Origin: Calcarisporiella thermophila CBS 279.70 | Taxonomy: Eukaryota; Calcarisporiellomycota | DNA length: 64,000 bases | Assembly: GCF_041956535.1 (NCBI RefSeq) | Contig: NW_027192197.1 | Location: 445,829 to 509,828 of the forward strand | Direction of reading: 5' to 3' | Part shown: in pieces, positions 36,079-61,156 of the stretch | Numbering within the stretch: the first letter of the stretch is position 1 | How the letters are laid out: each line of letters begins with the position of its first letter | The notes under the pieces: model-generated | What the model was told of the DNA's origin: nothing | The model's input: only the letters and a program-made list of their open reading frames with translations | Databases searched by the model: none | Translations under genes and position numbers: made by a program

Positions 36079-39000
36079 ATGCCGTATGCTAATCTACTTC
36101 TCTCTGTTCTATTCAATACACGCCCTGCTCGACTCGAGGAATACTTTAATTATCTCACGCAGCAGCCATGTATTTTACTTGCTCCCCGTTGGCCTCCTGT
36201 CGGGTCACAAGAGGATATAAGCATCGTGGTAGATGAGGAATTCATTGGTAATTTATTCGCACTCGTATGCTCTATTGTGAATATAGTTACTCATTTACTT
36301 ATCCATACATATACTCAGCAAGCCATATTATAAAAATGACACGCGTATTTCAACCGAAAAATGCGGCTCCACCCACCCACCGAGAAGAATACACGACACT
36401 TAACAACAAAACCGTTATAATTCGAAGTGGATCTGTACTCACAAATAAAGGATTTCGAAAACCAGTATTATCTCGATTTATTGGAGATGATATTATCTAC
36501 GACAGTGTTCTAGATCAGTCCTTTATAGTATACTATATCGAGAAGCCTTTAACTGGGATAATCGAGGTAAAATGAACAAATTCTTTGTGGCTTTTGTTAA
36601 ATAGTCTTACCAGTGAAATACAGCCTACACGCACTGACAATTTAGAGGAAATCACCAGGTATTCATGATCTATGATCTTATATATATCTATTTTAATATT
36701 TAACTGTTTAATAGTTTTCGTCGCATATTGGATATGTATCCTGAAATCTCGCAGGAGGTCTCCTTCAAATTAGAGCAAATGATCATGGCATTTAATGATA
36801 GCAGTATCATGCTCGATGATGTTCGGAAGATTCGAGAGCAGATGAAGAGCTTGTTAAAAGCATCATATCACGTAAGCGTTTACTTCTCATTTTATCATTC
36901 AAAATTAGTTAAGGACCGTTACATATAGATCCTCGACGAAATCGATAAAACATTGCTAACCAGTATGCTGGAAGAGTGCTTCCTTTCCGTGGATGCGTTT
37001 TACCAACTTTTTGAAAAGTGAGTATCATTTTATAAATTTATTTGGCCCAAATTAATCCTTCTCTTTTGTTTTTTATATAAAATTCTTCTTTTAGTTTCAT
37101 AATGGAGCAAACATATGATATTGTATTTTTTAAAATCGCTCATCTTTGGCGACCACATGATGCCAAGCTCTCTGAAATGATTCAGCAGATGCAAGCCCTA
37201 GATATTTCTCAAGTTGGTATGCCTGCCGCTTCGGGTCATTCTAAGCGTCTCTTAGCAGCAGTGGATGAACTACATAAACTTGGTGCAATTCGTCAGCCAA
37301 TGGAGAAACTTGACTGTATCATGCGTACAATAAAAGCCCTGACTAACGGAGAAATTTTATCAGATTCGATTAGTGAAAAGAGTCAGAGTAAGCCTGTTAT
37401 CATATTGTCCTGAATGTTTGTACTTATTAATTTTATGTATAATTCCTGCTAGTTGGCTCTGATAAGAGCATATTATTAAGTGGTGACTCCCTAGTTCCGC
37501 TCCTACTATTAACAGTTATTCGCAGTGGTGTAACAAATCTTTTAGCCAACGTTGACTACATTAAAAATTTTATTTTCGAGCAAGATGTTACTAGTTCGCT
37601 ATATGGGTATTCAATCAGCACCCTAGAGGGAGTGGTTTCATATATTCAAGAAAACCATGAATGGCTAGCTGCGTTATCACGACAAAATGAGCTCTGCTGG
37701 GAAGCAATTCGAAAGGGGAATATTGCTGAGATTAAACCTTTCTGTCAACCCACTGTGTTATCGCAATCCGAAATGGCTCATGCGTTTAATTATCTTAATT
37801 TTGAAGGCCGTCGAGGTTCTGAAGAAAGATTTGACCCGCTTTTACCTGCGTTTTCTGTAAATATGACACCTACTCACGCCGGAATGCAGCTTCCACCGGT
37901 TATATATACTCGTGATCATATGGGAAACAATGCACTTCTGATGGCGGTGCAACACGGGCACATTGAGCTTGCACACTACTTAATTAATGAAATGAATTTT
38001 TCACCGAAAACTACAAATTATAAAAATCGCACGCCGTTAATAATCGCCGTATCTCTAAATCAACTTGATTTAGTAGAAATGCTCCTTAAAGGCGCAGATT
38101 CAGATTACTTGAACATGCCTGATGCGAGTGGAGATACTGCACTGTCATATTGCGTTCGTGCGAATGCATCGTTGGAAGTTGCTAAAAGGTTACTCGAGGC
38201 GGGTGCAGATCAAACATTGCGTAACAATACCTTAGGATATACTGCCTTGATGCTTGCAGCTAAACAGAAACGTGATGAACTGTTTATATCTCTATTGGAA
38301 AGAGCCCCTCTAATAGCCCTGAACCAACAGGATAACGAAGGGCGCACCTTATTGCATGTCATTCAAAACACAAATCTACTGCAGAAATTGGTTTTGCGTG
38401 GAGCAGATGTGAACCTTCGCGACCTTGAAGGAAAAACACCACTTTTATCATGGGTCAGTGCTGGTAACTTTGAAGTGGTGCAGTTTTTCCTTAATGAAGA
38501 CCAGGTGGATAAGGAAGCATGCGATTATCAGAGCCAAACAGCATTGCACTTGGCATGTACTAATAGTTATACTACACTTGTCAAACTATTACTCGAGCAT
38601 CTTCCAAGTCGTCTCTTGCATTTACGAACAATCCATGGGCTGAATCCCTTCCATATGGCATGTCAGGTTGGATCGCTTGAGATCGTGAATATTCTCTTGG
38701 AACATGGAGCATCGCCAACAGATCCCACATGGGACGAGGGGCTTTTACCATCAGAATTGACAGACAACGTAGAAATAAGAACGCTCGTGGACAATTTTTC
38801 GCTCTTCGCGAGAGAGCAACTGCACGTGCCTGCCAACAGAATATGTGCCGTGGTGCGAGCAGAGGTTGATAGGACAAATCCTCTGACAATTCAATATATA
38901 ATCAAGAGCGGAATTGTAAGTTTATTGATTTTATTTGTTGATGTTGTCACGCATGTACTCATACAATGTGATTAAAATAGCCTGGTGATCTTACTTCGGT

Positions 39001-40325
39001 GACAACTATTCCGCGGACTCTTGAAAATTTTCGCTTCTTGCGACAGCAGATTTTGTATGAACGACCGGAAGCCTGTATCCCTACTCTTGATAATATGCTA
39101 GAGCCTTGGCAATTATCCGCGCGACCCTCGAGGTCAATATTGCATGCCAATGTGCGACGTCTGGACAAATTTCTTAATTACCTATTGGAGCATCCACAGC
39201 TTATGGACCATGAGTTAGTATGGGAATTCATACTGGTGGGAGACTTGCAGGTAATTTGAATCAAAGTTAATAGAAATCTTTTCTCTCTACTCAACGTTTT
39301 ATTGACGAATAGAGTGAAATGATAATACAACGTTCAAGAAATAAGCTGGATGCCTTGTTAGACGATGTATTTGATAATTATTCGCCCGAGATTGAACAAG
39401 TAGAGAATGAAGAGCGCTATTTTGAACATGTTAATCAAACAGTATGTGCATATATTTGTTTACTTTTTTACTGTTACTTATTCTTTCAACTTTAGGTATT
39501 GCTTTTGAAAGACGCAGTGAAGAAAGCGAGAAACAGCTGCTGGAAAATGGAACGATGCTCTAGCGGTAATTTTCACAATACGTTGGTTCTATTATGAGAA
39601 ATGTTTGATATTTTTTTTGCATTTAGAGAGGTCTGCTCATTTAACTGTTTTAGCACGAGCCCTGGACAAACAGTCCATGTTTGAATTCCCAGCTAAAAAG
39701 AACTATACCTCTACACTTAAACGGATGGCTCTTGCGCTGAAGAAACGGGTATATATACATGCTTTATTGTACTTGTACTTGTAATAACAAATATGTTCTG
39801 ACGCAACGACTAGCCTGAAGAGAGCATTGAAATGCTGAAAAATGAACTAGATGATTTTATGCGAATATTGGATGGTAGCTCTGTAAGTGCATATAGCTAT
39901 ATGTCTGTTTCTGCGCATTTATCTGAAATTGGATACAGGTTGCTCTTCGAGTTCCTCGGGATCTCTTATCAGAGTACATCGAAGCACAACGGGAAATGGA
40001 ACGCCACAAAGCACAAGTACGTCGCAGAGAATTTTGGTTTGGACGAAACCCACTCGCTGCAAATACTACTTGGGCACGTGGGAAAGTTGGCGAGGCAGAA
40101 CAGCAAGTGTATGAGGATGAGGTACGCATTACCCATAAGGCTCAGGTAATTAATTACAGGCGTCAAACACTGGCGGACGAGTTGGCACACTTGCAAGGAC
40201 ATCATGAGAAAACGCTTATGGGAGCAATTGATTTTTATGCAAGAAAACAATTGAAGCTTGAAAAAGAAATACTTAAAGTGATGGAAAATATATGGTCAGA
40301 TTTGAATGGATCCTCAGGAGGATAA
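36079..40325 (+). CDS. VRL1: Vrl1/VARP-like endosomal protein: VPS9 domain, ankyrin repeats, PX and helical C-terminus
   Basis: Starts MPYANLLLSVLFNTRP at 36079 and ends ..MENIWSDLNGSSGG at 40325, with about a dozen introns. The N-terminal third leads into a VPS9 domain (near 37100-37640: LSGDSLVPLLLLTVIRSG, TSSLYGYSISTLEGVVSYI). Ankyrin repeats fill 37900-38800 (GNNALLMAVQHGHIELAHYL, LGYTALMLAAKQKRD, TALHLACTNSYTTLVKLLL, NPFHMACQVGSLEIVNILL). A PX domain follows at 38980-39250 (IPRTLENFRFLRQQIL.. RSILHANVRRLDKFLNYLL). Then comes a helical, BAR-like region to the end (LADELAHLQGHHEKTLMGAI). This order matches yeast Vrl1 of the VINE retromer-like complex and resembles animal VARP/ANKRD27. VPS9 domains exchange nucleotide on Rab5-type GTPases; PX domains bind PI3P on endosomes. 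Exchange activity and BAR pairing are inferred. Confidence 0.85.
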
Positions 40326-40711
40326 ATAGAGTAGATAATAGCGAATAGCAGCCATAAATAATATACCCCTTTAATTTTCTGAAATTCTTTTGCATTATTT
40401 GTCGATATCAAGTGATATTCCAGCTTTATTGTTAATATCTTTTCATTAATTTTCCTCCTTGCTCGCACCTCCTTTAGACTTCATGCCATCTTGATATTTT
40501 TAATAATTGTTTTACAATTGTATAGCGATCGAACATTCTAATTCTTACTTGGCCTTTAATAACTTGTCATTTTTGCCACAGTGGCGCAGCAGGGTTATTA
40601 TATTCTTTCGACACCCTCCCGAACAATTGCTTGACATATTCATTTATGCAAGAAATGTTTGGCATCCAATTAAACCTTTAAGATATAGTACTTAATCGAT
40701 TCGTATGTGAG

Positions 40712-53597
<12,886 letters not shown>

Positions 53598-53956
53598 CCG
53601 AGCTTAGGTTGGCATGAATTTGTGTACAGCTCTTTTTTTGTTTGGTGAGACACCCCTACTTGAACGAAATATAAAATGACTTTATAATTATATGCTTTGG
53701 ATATGCAAATTTATCTTACTGAAAAAAGAAAGAAAATAGAGCCCATACATGGAATTCCATTACAAAGGAAATTAAAAGAAAACTGCTGAGAAATTTGTAT
53801 AAAATATTTAACGGAATACATAGAACACTAAAAAGGGCACTAGTAAATCCCTTCTTTCTAGCAATGGCTTGGTGTAAGTAAATAAAGGGTTCATATAGCA
53901 ACAAGGAGAGAGAGAATATGGCAAGGAAATATATCAGCATATATAAATTAAAGGAG

Positions 53957-56002
53957 TTACATATAGGGAGCATAGGGACCTGACTGTTTATATTGCCATT
54001 GTTGGGGTGGTGGTTGAGGGTATGAAGGATAATATGGCATCTGTTGTCTTTGATAAAAGCTTAGATTGCGAGGATTCATTTGTGACATTGGGTCTACTGG
54101 CTGCGATGTTACTGGCTGCGTAATACCCCACATTTGACCAGAACGACACTGATGATCACGCTGCATTTGAAGCGGAGTAGAATACATTACCTGCTGTGGC
54201 AATCCCCAACTGTCCGATCTTCTCATTGGAGCCATCGAAGGAAGTTGTTGGGAGAGATTGAGTTGATTAGAGAAATACCGCCCATGATCAGGAGTGATCA
54301 TCGAGGCGCCCAAAGAATTTTCAGTATACATCATGTGCGGCATATGATTACACTTGCAACGTGCACCCAGGCTTTTTTGGCCCATCTGCTGAGGAAATGA
54401 TGTGTTGCCAGGATCATGGTGCAAGCAGGGATGATGATGTTCTTCTGGCCAGGGATTAGCCGCATTCACGTTCTGAACACACAAAGGCATGAGTGGCCGA
54501 TTATCTTCTGAAACTACGGGAGAAGATGGAGGAGTGACGCATGACGCATTGGATCCTGTACAAGTCTTGCTTGACGATCTTGAGAGTGATGCTTCTGAGC
54601 TACTATCAATTGAGTCGGTGAGATGGATTGGAATCTGGCTTCTACCATGTTTTAGAGGCAGCTCATTTCCAATAAAGGCGGTTGATGCCTTCAACTTTCC
54701 CTTTGTATACTTGCTTGATGTTGGATCGGCTACCACGGTTTTTAACATTCCGGCAATAGGCTTCTCGTCATCGTCATCCTCGACTTGCTTCACAATTTTA
54801 TCGTCTTCACTCTCATCGTCAGATGAATCGGAAGATTCCGAGGATTCTGAGGATTCTGAATCCTCTTCCTTTTGATTTTTCCAAGCACGCGCAAGATGTC
54901 CAACAGATCTCTTTCCTCCTTCAGATCTAGTTGTATCGCCACATGATTCCGATTGTCGTCTTGGTAGAGGCTGTTTCATTGCAACCTCGGCATTCCATCC
55001 GCGTCGGAGTTCAACATGCGATTTGCTCCTCATATGTCTTCCCTGCTGTTGGTAGTTTTCCTTGCAAGCTGCGTCTTCTCCATTATAATGATTTGAATAT
55101 GAAGAATTCTGGAAATGTGGATTGGGCTTTACTCCAGTAGGGAACGGTAGAGATGGCGGGGGAGGCGGAGGAGGTGCAATATTTGCATGACAATCAATGC
55201 CAATGCCAATGCTAGCGCTCATCCCATGCAAAGGCGCTCCAATCGGCATCGCAATCGGATAGTTTTCATATGCAGGCGTTAAGAGTTGCTCTGGGATGAA
55301 TTTGCTCTCTTGTCTATGGCGGTCTTTCATGCGCTCTAATATGGATGCTGTAGGATCCGTATGTACTTGTTTGGCCCAGTTTTCCACCTTACGATCCAAG
55401 GGAGCACCAGGACGCCCACCAGACTGTCGTCGGCGTGTGCGTAAATCTCTCAAATGCTCATCAGTTTTGGTTGTACCATCAGTTTCTTCACCACTTGATT
55501 CATCATCGCTATCCTTAAGTGTTTTGCGACGCGAGCTTGCATCGTCAGCAACCTTTTTGCCCAAGTTGGGTGAATTAACGGAAACAGGGACACTGAAGCG
55601 GGATTCAGGTTGGAGGGGTGAGCGATCAGTCGATGATGGAGCGACATTTGAGGGAGCGAAAACGGAGATTGGATCAATGTCCCCAATAGCAAGCCTATTA
55701 GATAATTCCAGCGCAAGCGAAATATCGGTTTTCAGATTTCCGCCTTGATTTTCTAAAATTACGGTTAATATCGGATCCGTTAGAAAATCAATATAAGGTC
55801 AAATACCTTTTTTTTCTGTGTCGGGTTTGGTATCTAACTCAACGAGAATTTCGTCCAAAAGTGTTTTTCTTTGTTGACCAACACCTGCTGTTGACACATC
55901 ATCTATGTCTTCAAGAGGTGACCCAAGAAATGAAGCAGGTTGCCCAGTCTTTTTGTCAGTTGACTCCCTTTTGGTTTTCTTGCCGAATGGAAAGATACCC
56001 AT
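53957..56002 (-). CDS. Unrecognised Ser/Pro-rich protein with acidic and serine tracts
   Basis: Two exons on the - strand (55807-56002 and 53957-55743) join in phase to 660 residues. It opens MGIFPFGKKTKRE, has a short hydrophobic-helical stretch TDISLALELSNRLAIGD, then basic and acidic patches (RRKTLKDSDDESSGEETD, RTRRRQSGGRPG). A possible helix follows (DRKVENWAKQVHTDPTASIL). There is a Ser/Glu/Asp tract (SSESSESSDSSDDESEDD) and a Gln/Pro/Tyr-rich C-terminus ending GPYAPYM. No membrane segment or known domain is visible. Many sites suit casein kinase 2. I do not recognise the family and assign no function. It converges on the BEACH gene. Confidence 0.75.
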
Positions 56003-57608
56003 CTTGTATAAGGAAAATGTGGTTACAAAGTGATAATAGTATAATAATATAATAATGCGATAGGATGATATATGATAATTGATAAATAAAGATAAAAGGA
56101 TATACCAACAAAAGATAATAAAAGAGAAAAGTGGAGAAAACTTCGAATAAGAAGAGAGAGGATGAGGAAAAAAAAATGATAATTATAGGGGGGAGGGGAA
56201 TGCAAACAGCCAGCCGGATATGATTATATAAACTTGTAGTAAAATTAGTTGGTTTAGCAAGTGAGAATGCCGGATTTCGGAAAAAGAAGTATGAACTAGG
56301 GTCTATTCTACATTGGCCAAAATATTGAGTTCTTCTGTAGCTTGTAACAGCAGCAAGAGTGTTGTAACAACCAAAATGATCATCCCGCATTCTTCCCAAT
56401 TTTGGCTATCCTGCAACATAGAACACATCCTGGGTAATGTAAAAAGAAGCTATTTTAGCTTTATGAATGCATGCTACTACAAGTTTGCGGGGAAGATGGA
56501 TAGGAGGAAAAGAACTTAACGAAAATCGTTGCTCTTGAACGAGAGGAGAATATTATCAAAACTAACACCATCTTTTGAAAACTTCCATTTATATTTAGGA
56601 GAATTGGACTGTATTACTTGAAAAAATAATAAGTGATATGTACCTATGTAATAACTGGCAATAATTTGCCACCACATTGTAGCTTAATTTTATAGCAGCC
56701 ATTCCAAATTTGGTAATTCACCTCAAGCATCTGCTTGGTAAAATATTTGTTAGCTTGTTTATTTTAGCTTCAAGTGAAAAATGCGAAAAGTTCGTTCCTC
56801 TCTCGACTAAACATATTTATTTTTTTTTAATGGGCAGCCTCTTCAACAGTTACGCATGGTGAGTAACGCTACTAAAAGCACAAAGGTTAATCACAATGGG
56901 CTAGTGTAGATTATATCAGTCATAATCGCCTCTATTTTTCTACTGATTCTAAGGTTAGATGAATGAATCAAAAAATAATAAAACAGTTCAAAATCTCAAA
57001 TAGATGCAAACGTTTTCAATTAATACAATTGAAAATATTAATTATATTAATAGATAGTATGCCAATCAACGAAGACATTTGCGGGGATCAGTCCTAAGGC
57101 GAAAATGAATTTGAGGCAGGAAAAAACATCTCAAGCTTGCACTGAGCTATTTAAATCTTCAATGAAAAAAAAAACAAATATTTACAACTGTATGATAAAT
57201 AATTTCATAAATCCTGAAAACCCTGATAATATCTAATCCAAATCTTAAAATGGATAATTTCGATTGAAATATGCCCCGATATCTCAATCGGCCCTACCTT
57301 TATTAATATTAGCTCTTCTCTCTATATTGACTATAATACCATTGTTAAATTTTCATTGCATGCCACGCGAAGTTTTCTAGTGCACCACTTTCTGAGAGTG
57401 ACAGGGAAAATCTATTAGATTTTTGGTAGTGTCAGAAATTTCGATAAAAAAATTCGGAGTTTATTATAGTTATTATATAAGATTTAATATCATATCAGGA
57501 TTTAATTTCGTTAAAAAATTACTACGGGCAACTGTATTAGATCGTAATAGAGAAATATAACTAATTTGATCGAAAAAATTATACCGTAGTGGCTAAAATT
57601 TTCTAGTA
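56003..57608. other. Long AT-rich intergenic stretch, no gene seen
   Basis: About 1.6 kb, increasingly AT-rich, with short scattered open frames on both strands and no domain. The left part should hold the promoter and leader of the Ser/Pro-rich gene (-). The right part would be the 3' flank of the secreted repeat gene (-). Confidence 0.5.
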
Positions 57609-58534
57609 TCACTTGTTATTGCGGCAGTACGAACTAGCATAAACCGTTTGCGTTACGGTTTGTGTGGCAGTAACAGTTACAGGAGGAGGGCAGTGAGAGC
57701 CGCCAAAGTTATTGTTGCTGTTGATGTTGTTGTTAAAGCTGTTGTTGTTATTGTTGTTGTTGAATTGGTTATTATTTCCAACATTGTTAATAGTGCCAAC
57801 GTTGTTGTTGTTGCCGGCTTGATTGTTAGTGTTGTTGTTACCAACATTGGTGTTCGTGTTGTTGTTGCCGTTGTTTATGTTGTTGTTGTTACCATTATTG
57901 GCGTTAGTGTTGCCGCTGTTGGTGTTGCCACTGTTGGTGTTTCCGTTGTTGCTGTTAGTATTGCCGTTGTTGGTGTTGCCACTGTTGGTGTTTCCATTGT
58001 TGGTACCATTGTTACTGTTAGTGTTGCCACTGTTGGTGTTGCCGTTGTTGCTGTTGGTATTGCCGTTGTTGGTACCATTGTTGCTGTTAGTGTTACCGTT
58101 GTTGTTATTACTGTTATTGTTGTTGCTGTTGGTGTTGCCGTTGTTGCTGTTGTTGTTGTTGCTGTTGTTGTTGGGCGGGTAAATTGTAGTAACTCCAGGC
58201 ACGGTTACAGTAGGGATAGGTTTGTCGGCGGTAAGCGTGGCAGTCACCGTCACGGTAGTAGGTCTTCCAGCCGGGTTGGTGGCAATTCCGGTGACGGTTA
58301 CGGTAGTAACTCTAGGAGGAGGGGGGGGGAGGAGGAGGACGAACCACAGGACCACCTGGATAAACTGGATAAACAGGGCGCGGGAGGGGGAGGAGGGGGA
58401 GGAGACAACAGCGCATGCTTCTTAGCGAGGAGCAGAGCTAGCAAACCCAGGGTTCGCTTTTCATGAGTCGGGGCGGCTTCGGTGGTAGCCACAAGAGCCA
58501 GAGCAGCTGAGACAAGAAAGGCGGTAACCTTCAT
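57609..58534 (-). pseudogene. Secreted Asn/Gly/Thr-repeat protein, apparently frameshifted twice in C tracts
   Basis: On the - strand ATG 58534 begins a clear signal peptide (MKVTAFLVSAALALVATTEA), then PTHEKR, a Kex2-like site. After a Pro stretch the frame is lost. A second frame reads RPVYPVYPGGPVVRPPPPP, and a third then carries RVTTVTVTGIATNPAGRP, DKPIPTVTVPGVTTIYPP, a long low-complexity run of Asn/Gly/Thr/Ser units (57730-58170), and the end VTVTATQTVTQTVYASSYC. Each shift occurs at a C-rich run (58385-58405 and 58321-58329) and each is corrected by one base fewer. This suggests homopolymer miscounts in the assembly, or a genuinely broken or phase-variable gene. The architecture resembles fungal cell-surface repeat proteins; no adhesin domain is visible. 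Marked pseudogene only because the frame is broken as given. Confidence 0.6.
57725..58175 (-). repeat. Tandem coding repeat of Asn/Gly/Thr/Ser units
   Basis: About 450 bp of imperfect tandem repeats built from AAC/AAT, GGC/GGT, ACC/ACT and AGC codons, giving units such as NNGNTNS and GNTNS. Unit lengths vary (15, 21 and 27 nt blocks are visible), as expected for a minisatellite that expands and contracts. Confidence 0.9.
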
Positions 58535-60203
58535 GATTAATTGAATGACTGTGTGGGGTTTAAACGATTGGGAGTGTTGTTGTAGATGAGGATTGAATGA
58601 GATACTTTTCTAAAGAATGTCCCCCCTCCTTTTATATCCATCCACGTTGAAGGTCCGAGGTTTCGGTCGCGTTACCATCAACTAATATACCTGGTTTCAG
58701 TCAACATCGTTTTCAAAGCGTAGCTTTAGCCCTAGTATATGAACCTCGAATGGCCCGAGTTTCGAATTTGATTGTCCTGGATTGTCACCATGATTTAACC
58801 AGTATAGATATAATTTGCCAATTTAGGAGATAATTATTGCAGTGTATCCTCATCGAGGGCGCATTTGATGTTCGAGAATTCTATCTACGCAACCATTTCG
58901 ATTTTGAAAGCAGCAAACCGATCACCGCAAAGGAAATACATAATAAACTCTGAAAGGTTTCAAATCGAATACGGTTAATGCTTCCCGCGATAGATTGCTG
59001 ATGGACAACCAATTGATTGTATTTCTATTTCCAACTCTTATGCTCGAGTATTTGAATGGATTTTCACTCTAAAAACTGGATCGTATAACACAAATACAGT
59101 AATGTCAAAATTAAGCTATAAGTGCGAACGGGGTAGTTGGTCATATCAGCACTGAGATCGCTTCCCTGGGTACGACATGGCCAGGGAAGGGGTTACCGCA
59201 AATCATGCAAAGTGCGCAAGACAAGAGGCTCTACGCAAAGCACAGACCATGTTTTTAATTCTGAAACCTAAGCTATGGAAAATTACCAGATATGGATAAA
59301 GGAACCAGATAGCCTTATACACAGAGAAATGGCTCGGCTGTTTAACCTCATTATGTAAACTTACCACCCCCTCTAAACCATTAGAAGAGTCTTTCTTTTA
59401 GTACTGTCTTGAAAACTAATCAGGACATTAGTCAGGCTATCTAAGTCGCCTAACTACGTGTGAGGAAGTCAAAGAAACATTGGCGAAGAGAGAGAAATCT
59501 AAGCGGTTACTCCGCATACGCTTTGAGTGAATGCAAGCGGCCAGATGCCGCAACCTAAGAGGAGAATGGCAAACATTTGTTATAGATTCAGATTTCTAAG
59601 GTGTAAAGTCTACCGAAGCACAAATCATGTGCACTACCAATATTCATCAAGTGGATATGTGGATCTTGTCTTGGTTCTGAAGTGAGAGGAAAGGGTCGCA
59701 TGCACCTTCAGTGCCCTTCCGATATTCAATACTTTCTATTTCAACCACGCTAAAGAGACTCCCTCTCACCTGGCTTTCACCCATCGGCCATGCCTATATT
59801 ATTACAATGCTGATGTATAAATTATTTTATCATCATTGTATCCGCCTTTTTACTATTCATCAAAAAAAAAAACTTAATAATCTTATTTGTTATACCGGAT
59901 TTTTGAGAAACGTTTATACTTGAATGATGAATTTTTTTACCTTAATTAACCTTGATTTCAGATGTAATATTCTGCGAACAAATATCCATTGATTATCCCT
60001 CTAGGATATTTTAAATGTGGTGACGTCTAAGGTAGACGTTAACCAAATACTTACACCCCTCGTTTTTGCTCTCGAAATCTCTTTCCGAACATTTCCTATA
60101 TAGAGCGAATAACGAAAGGCAAGTGTAGCAAAAATTATTATTCATTCAGCGAAGCTCTATTGCTAAATATTGCATATTTTTTCATCTCGTTTAGTAAGTA
60201 AAA
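58535..60203. other. Intergenic, no gene seen
   Basis: About 1.7 kb. It contains the promoter of the secreted repeat gene (-) on the left and that of sdh4 (+) on the right. No open frame here shows a domain, and I found no tRNA-like cloverleaf. Confidence 0.5.
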
Positions 60204-60908
60204 ATGGCTTCTCGCCTCGCACTGTCGAATTTCTTACGTCAAAATCGCGTACTTTATGGCGCTGCACGTGGCCAAAGCATGCGTTTCCACGCTGGTATAG
60301 ATCTTTTTGTTGTCGCCAGCTTATATTGTTCTTATTCATTACTTCTTTTGCAATAGGTCCTGTGTCTGCCATTCAGGCTTCCAAAATCGTCGAAGCAACT
60401 GGTAATGCCCTAAAACATGCTTCTGGCACTCAGCTCTTTTTAAAGCTTACCCCTACCACTCTTTTTGTTTACTAGCTGCCGACAAACCTGTTGTGGCCGA
60501 TGACTCTGGTAAGTGATGATCCCGCTATTATTATCTAGTGTGATAATCTAATTTTATTCGAATTTAGTTGTCAAGCTCCCTCCTACAAACCGCATGGAGG
60601 GGTCTTATCACTGGGATTTCGAACGCCTTTTGTCCGTTGCCCTCGTTCCTCTTACCGCCGCAGCGATGGTCCAAGGTGCTCATCCCGTTACTGATGCGTT
60701 GATCGGTGTTGTCCTCCCAATTCATTGTCATATTGGTTTCGATGCCATTATTACGGATTATGTGCCTCATCGCAAGATGCCGGGATGGAACAAATTGGCT
60801 ACTTGGGGCTTGCGTATCGGAACAGTGTTGACACTCTATGGATGTTACGAAATCAACACAAATGATGTTGGCTTGACTGAGCTCACAAAGAAGGTATGGA
60901 ATGCGTAG
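60204..60908 (+). CDS. sdh4: Succinate dehydrogenase membrane anchor subunit Sdh4 (SDHD/CybS)
   Basis: Four exons (60204-60294, 60357-60401, 60476-60508, 60568-60908) join in phase to 169 residues. The N-terminus MASRLALSNFLRQNRVLYGA is a basic amphipathic mitochondrial targeting sequence. The mature part has three hydrophobic segments: GSYHWDFERLLSVALVPLTA, ALIGVVLPIHCHIGFDAIITDYV and LRIGTVLTLYGCYEI. The His in HCHIGFD is the expected haem-side residue, and the Asp-Tyr pair in ITDY is the expected ubiquinone-site pair. Sdh4 anchors complex II with Sdh3 in the inner mitochondrial membrane. Exon 3 is only 33 nt. It converges on the next gene. Confidence 0.93.
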
Positions 60909-61156
60909 ATTAGAGCAATAAAAATCCATTACTTTTACTTTTTCCTGATCTTGATATATAATTTTTCCCCCCTCTTCTTTTTTTCTTTTCCCCTCCCCAT
61001 TTCTTCGTTTGTAATAAAAAAAAAATTCAAGACTTCATATAAGAGGGAGACAGTGCTAGATTGATTGAATAGGAGTAGTGACACATGGAGGATGTAAATT
61101 GACATTTCGTTTGGTATAAAATGAAGTGAAAAATTCTTGTATTAGATGTACAATTT

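Noticed and set aside
54489-54875. + strand open frame of 128 residues rich in Ser
   Set aside because: It is antisense to the Ser/Asp tract of the - strand gene at 53957-56002, whose two exons phase well.
57648-58466. Long + strand open frame of 272 residues, almost all Val/Gly/Ala
   Set aside because: It is the antisense shadow of the Asn/Gly/Thr repeat: the reverse complement of AAC/GGC/ACC codons reads as GTT/GCC/GGT in every frame.
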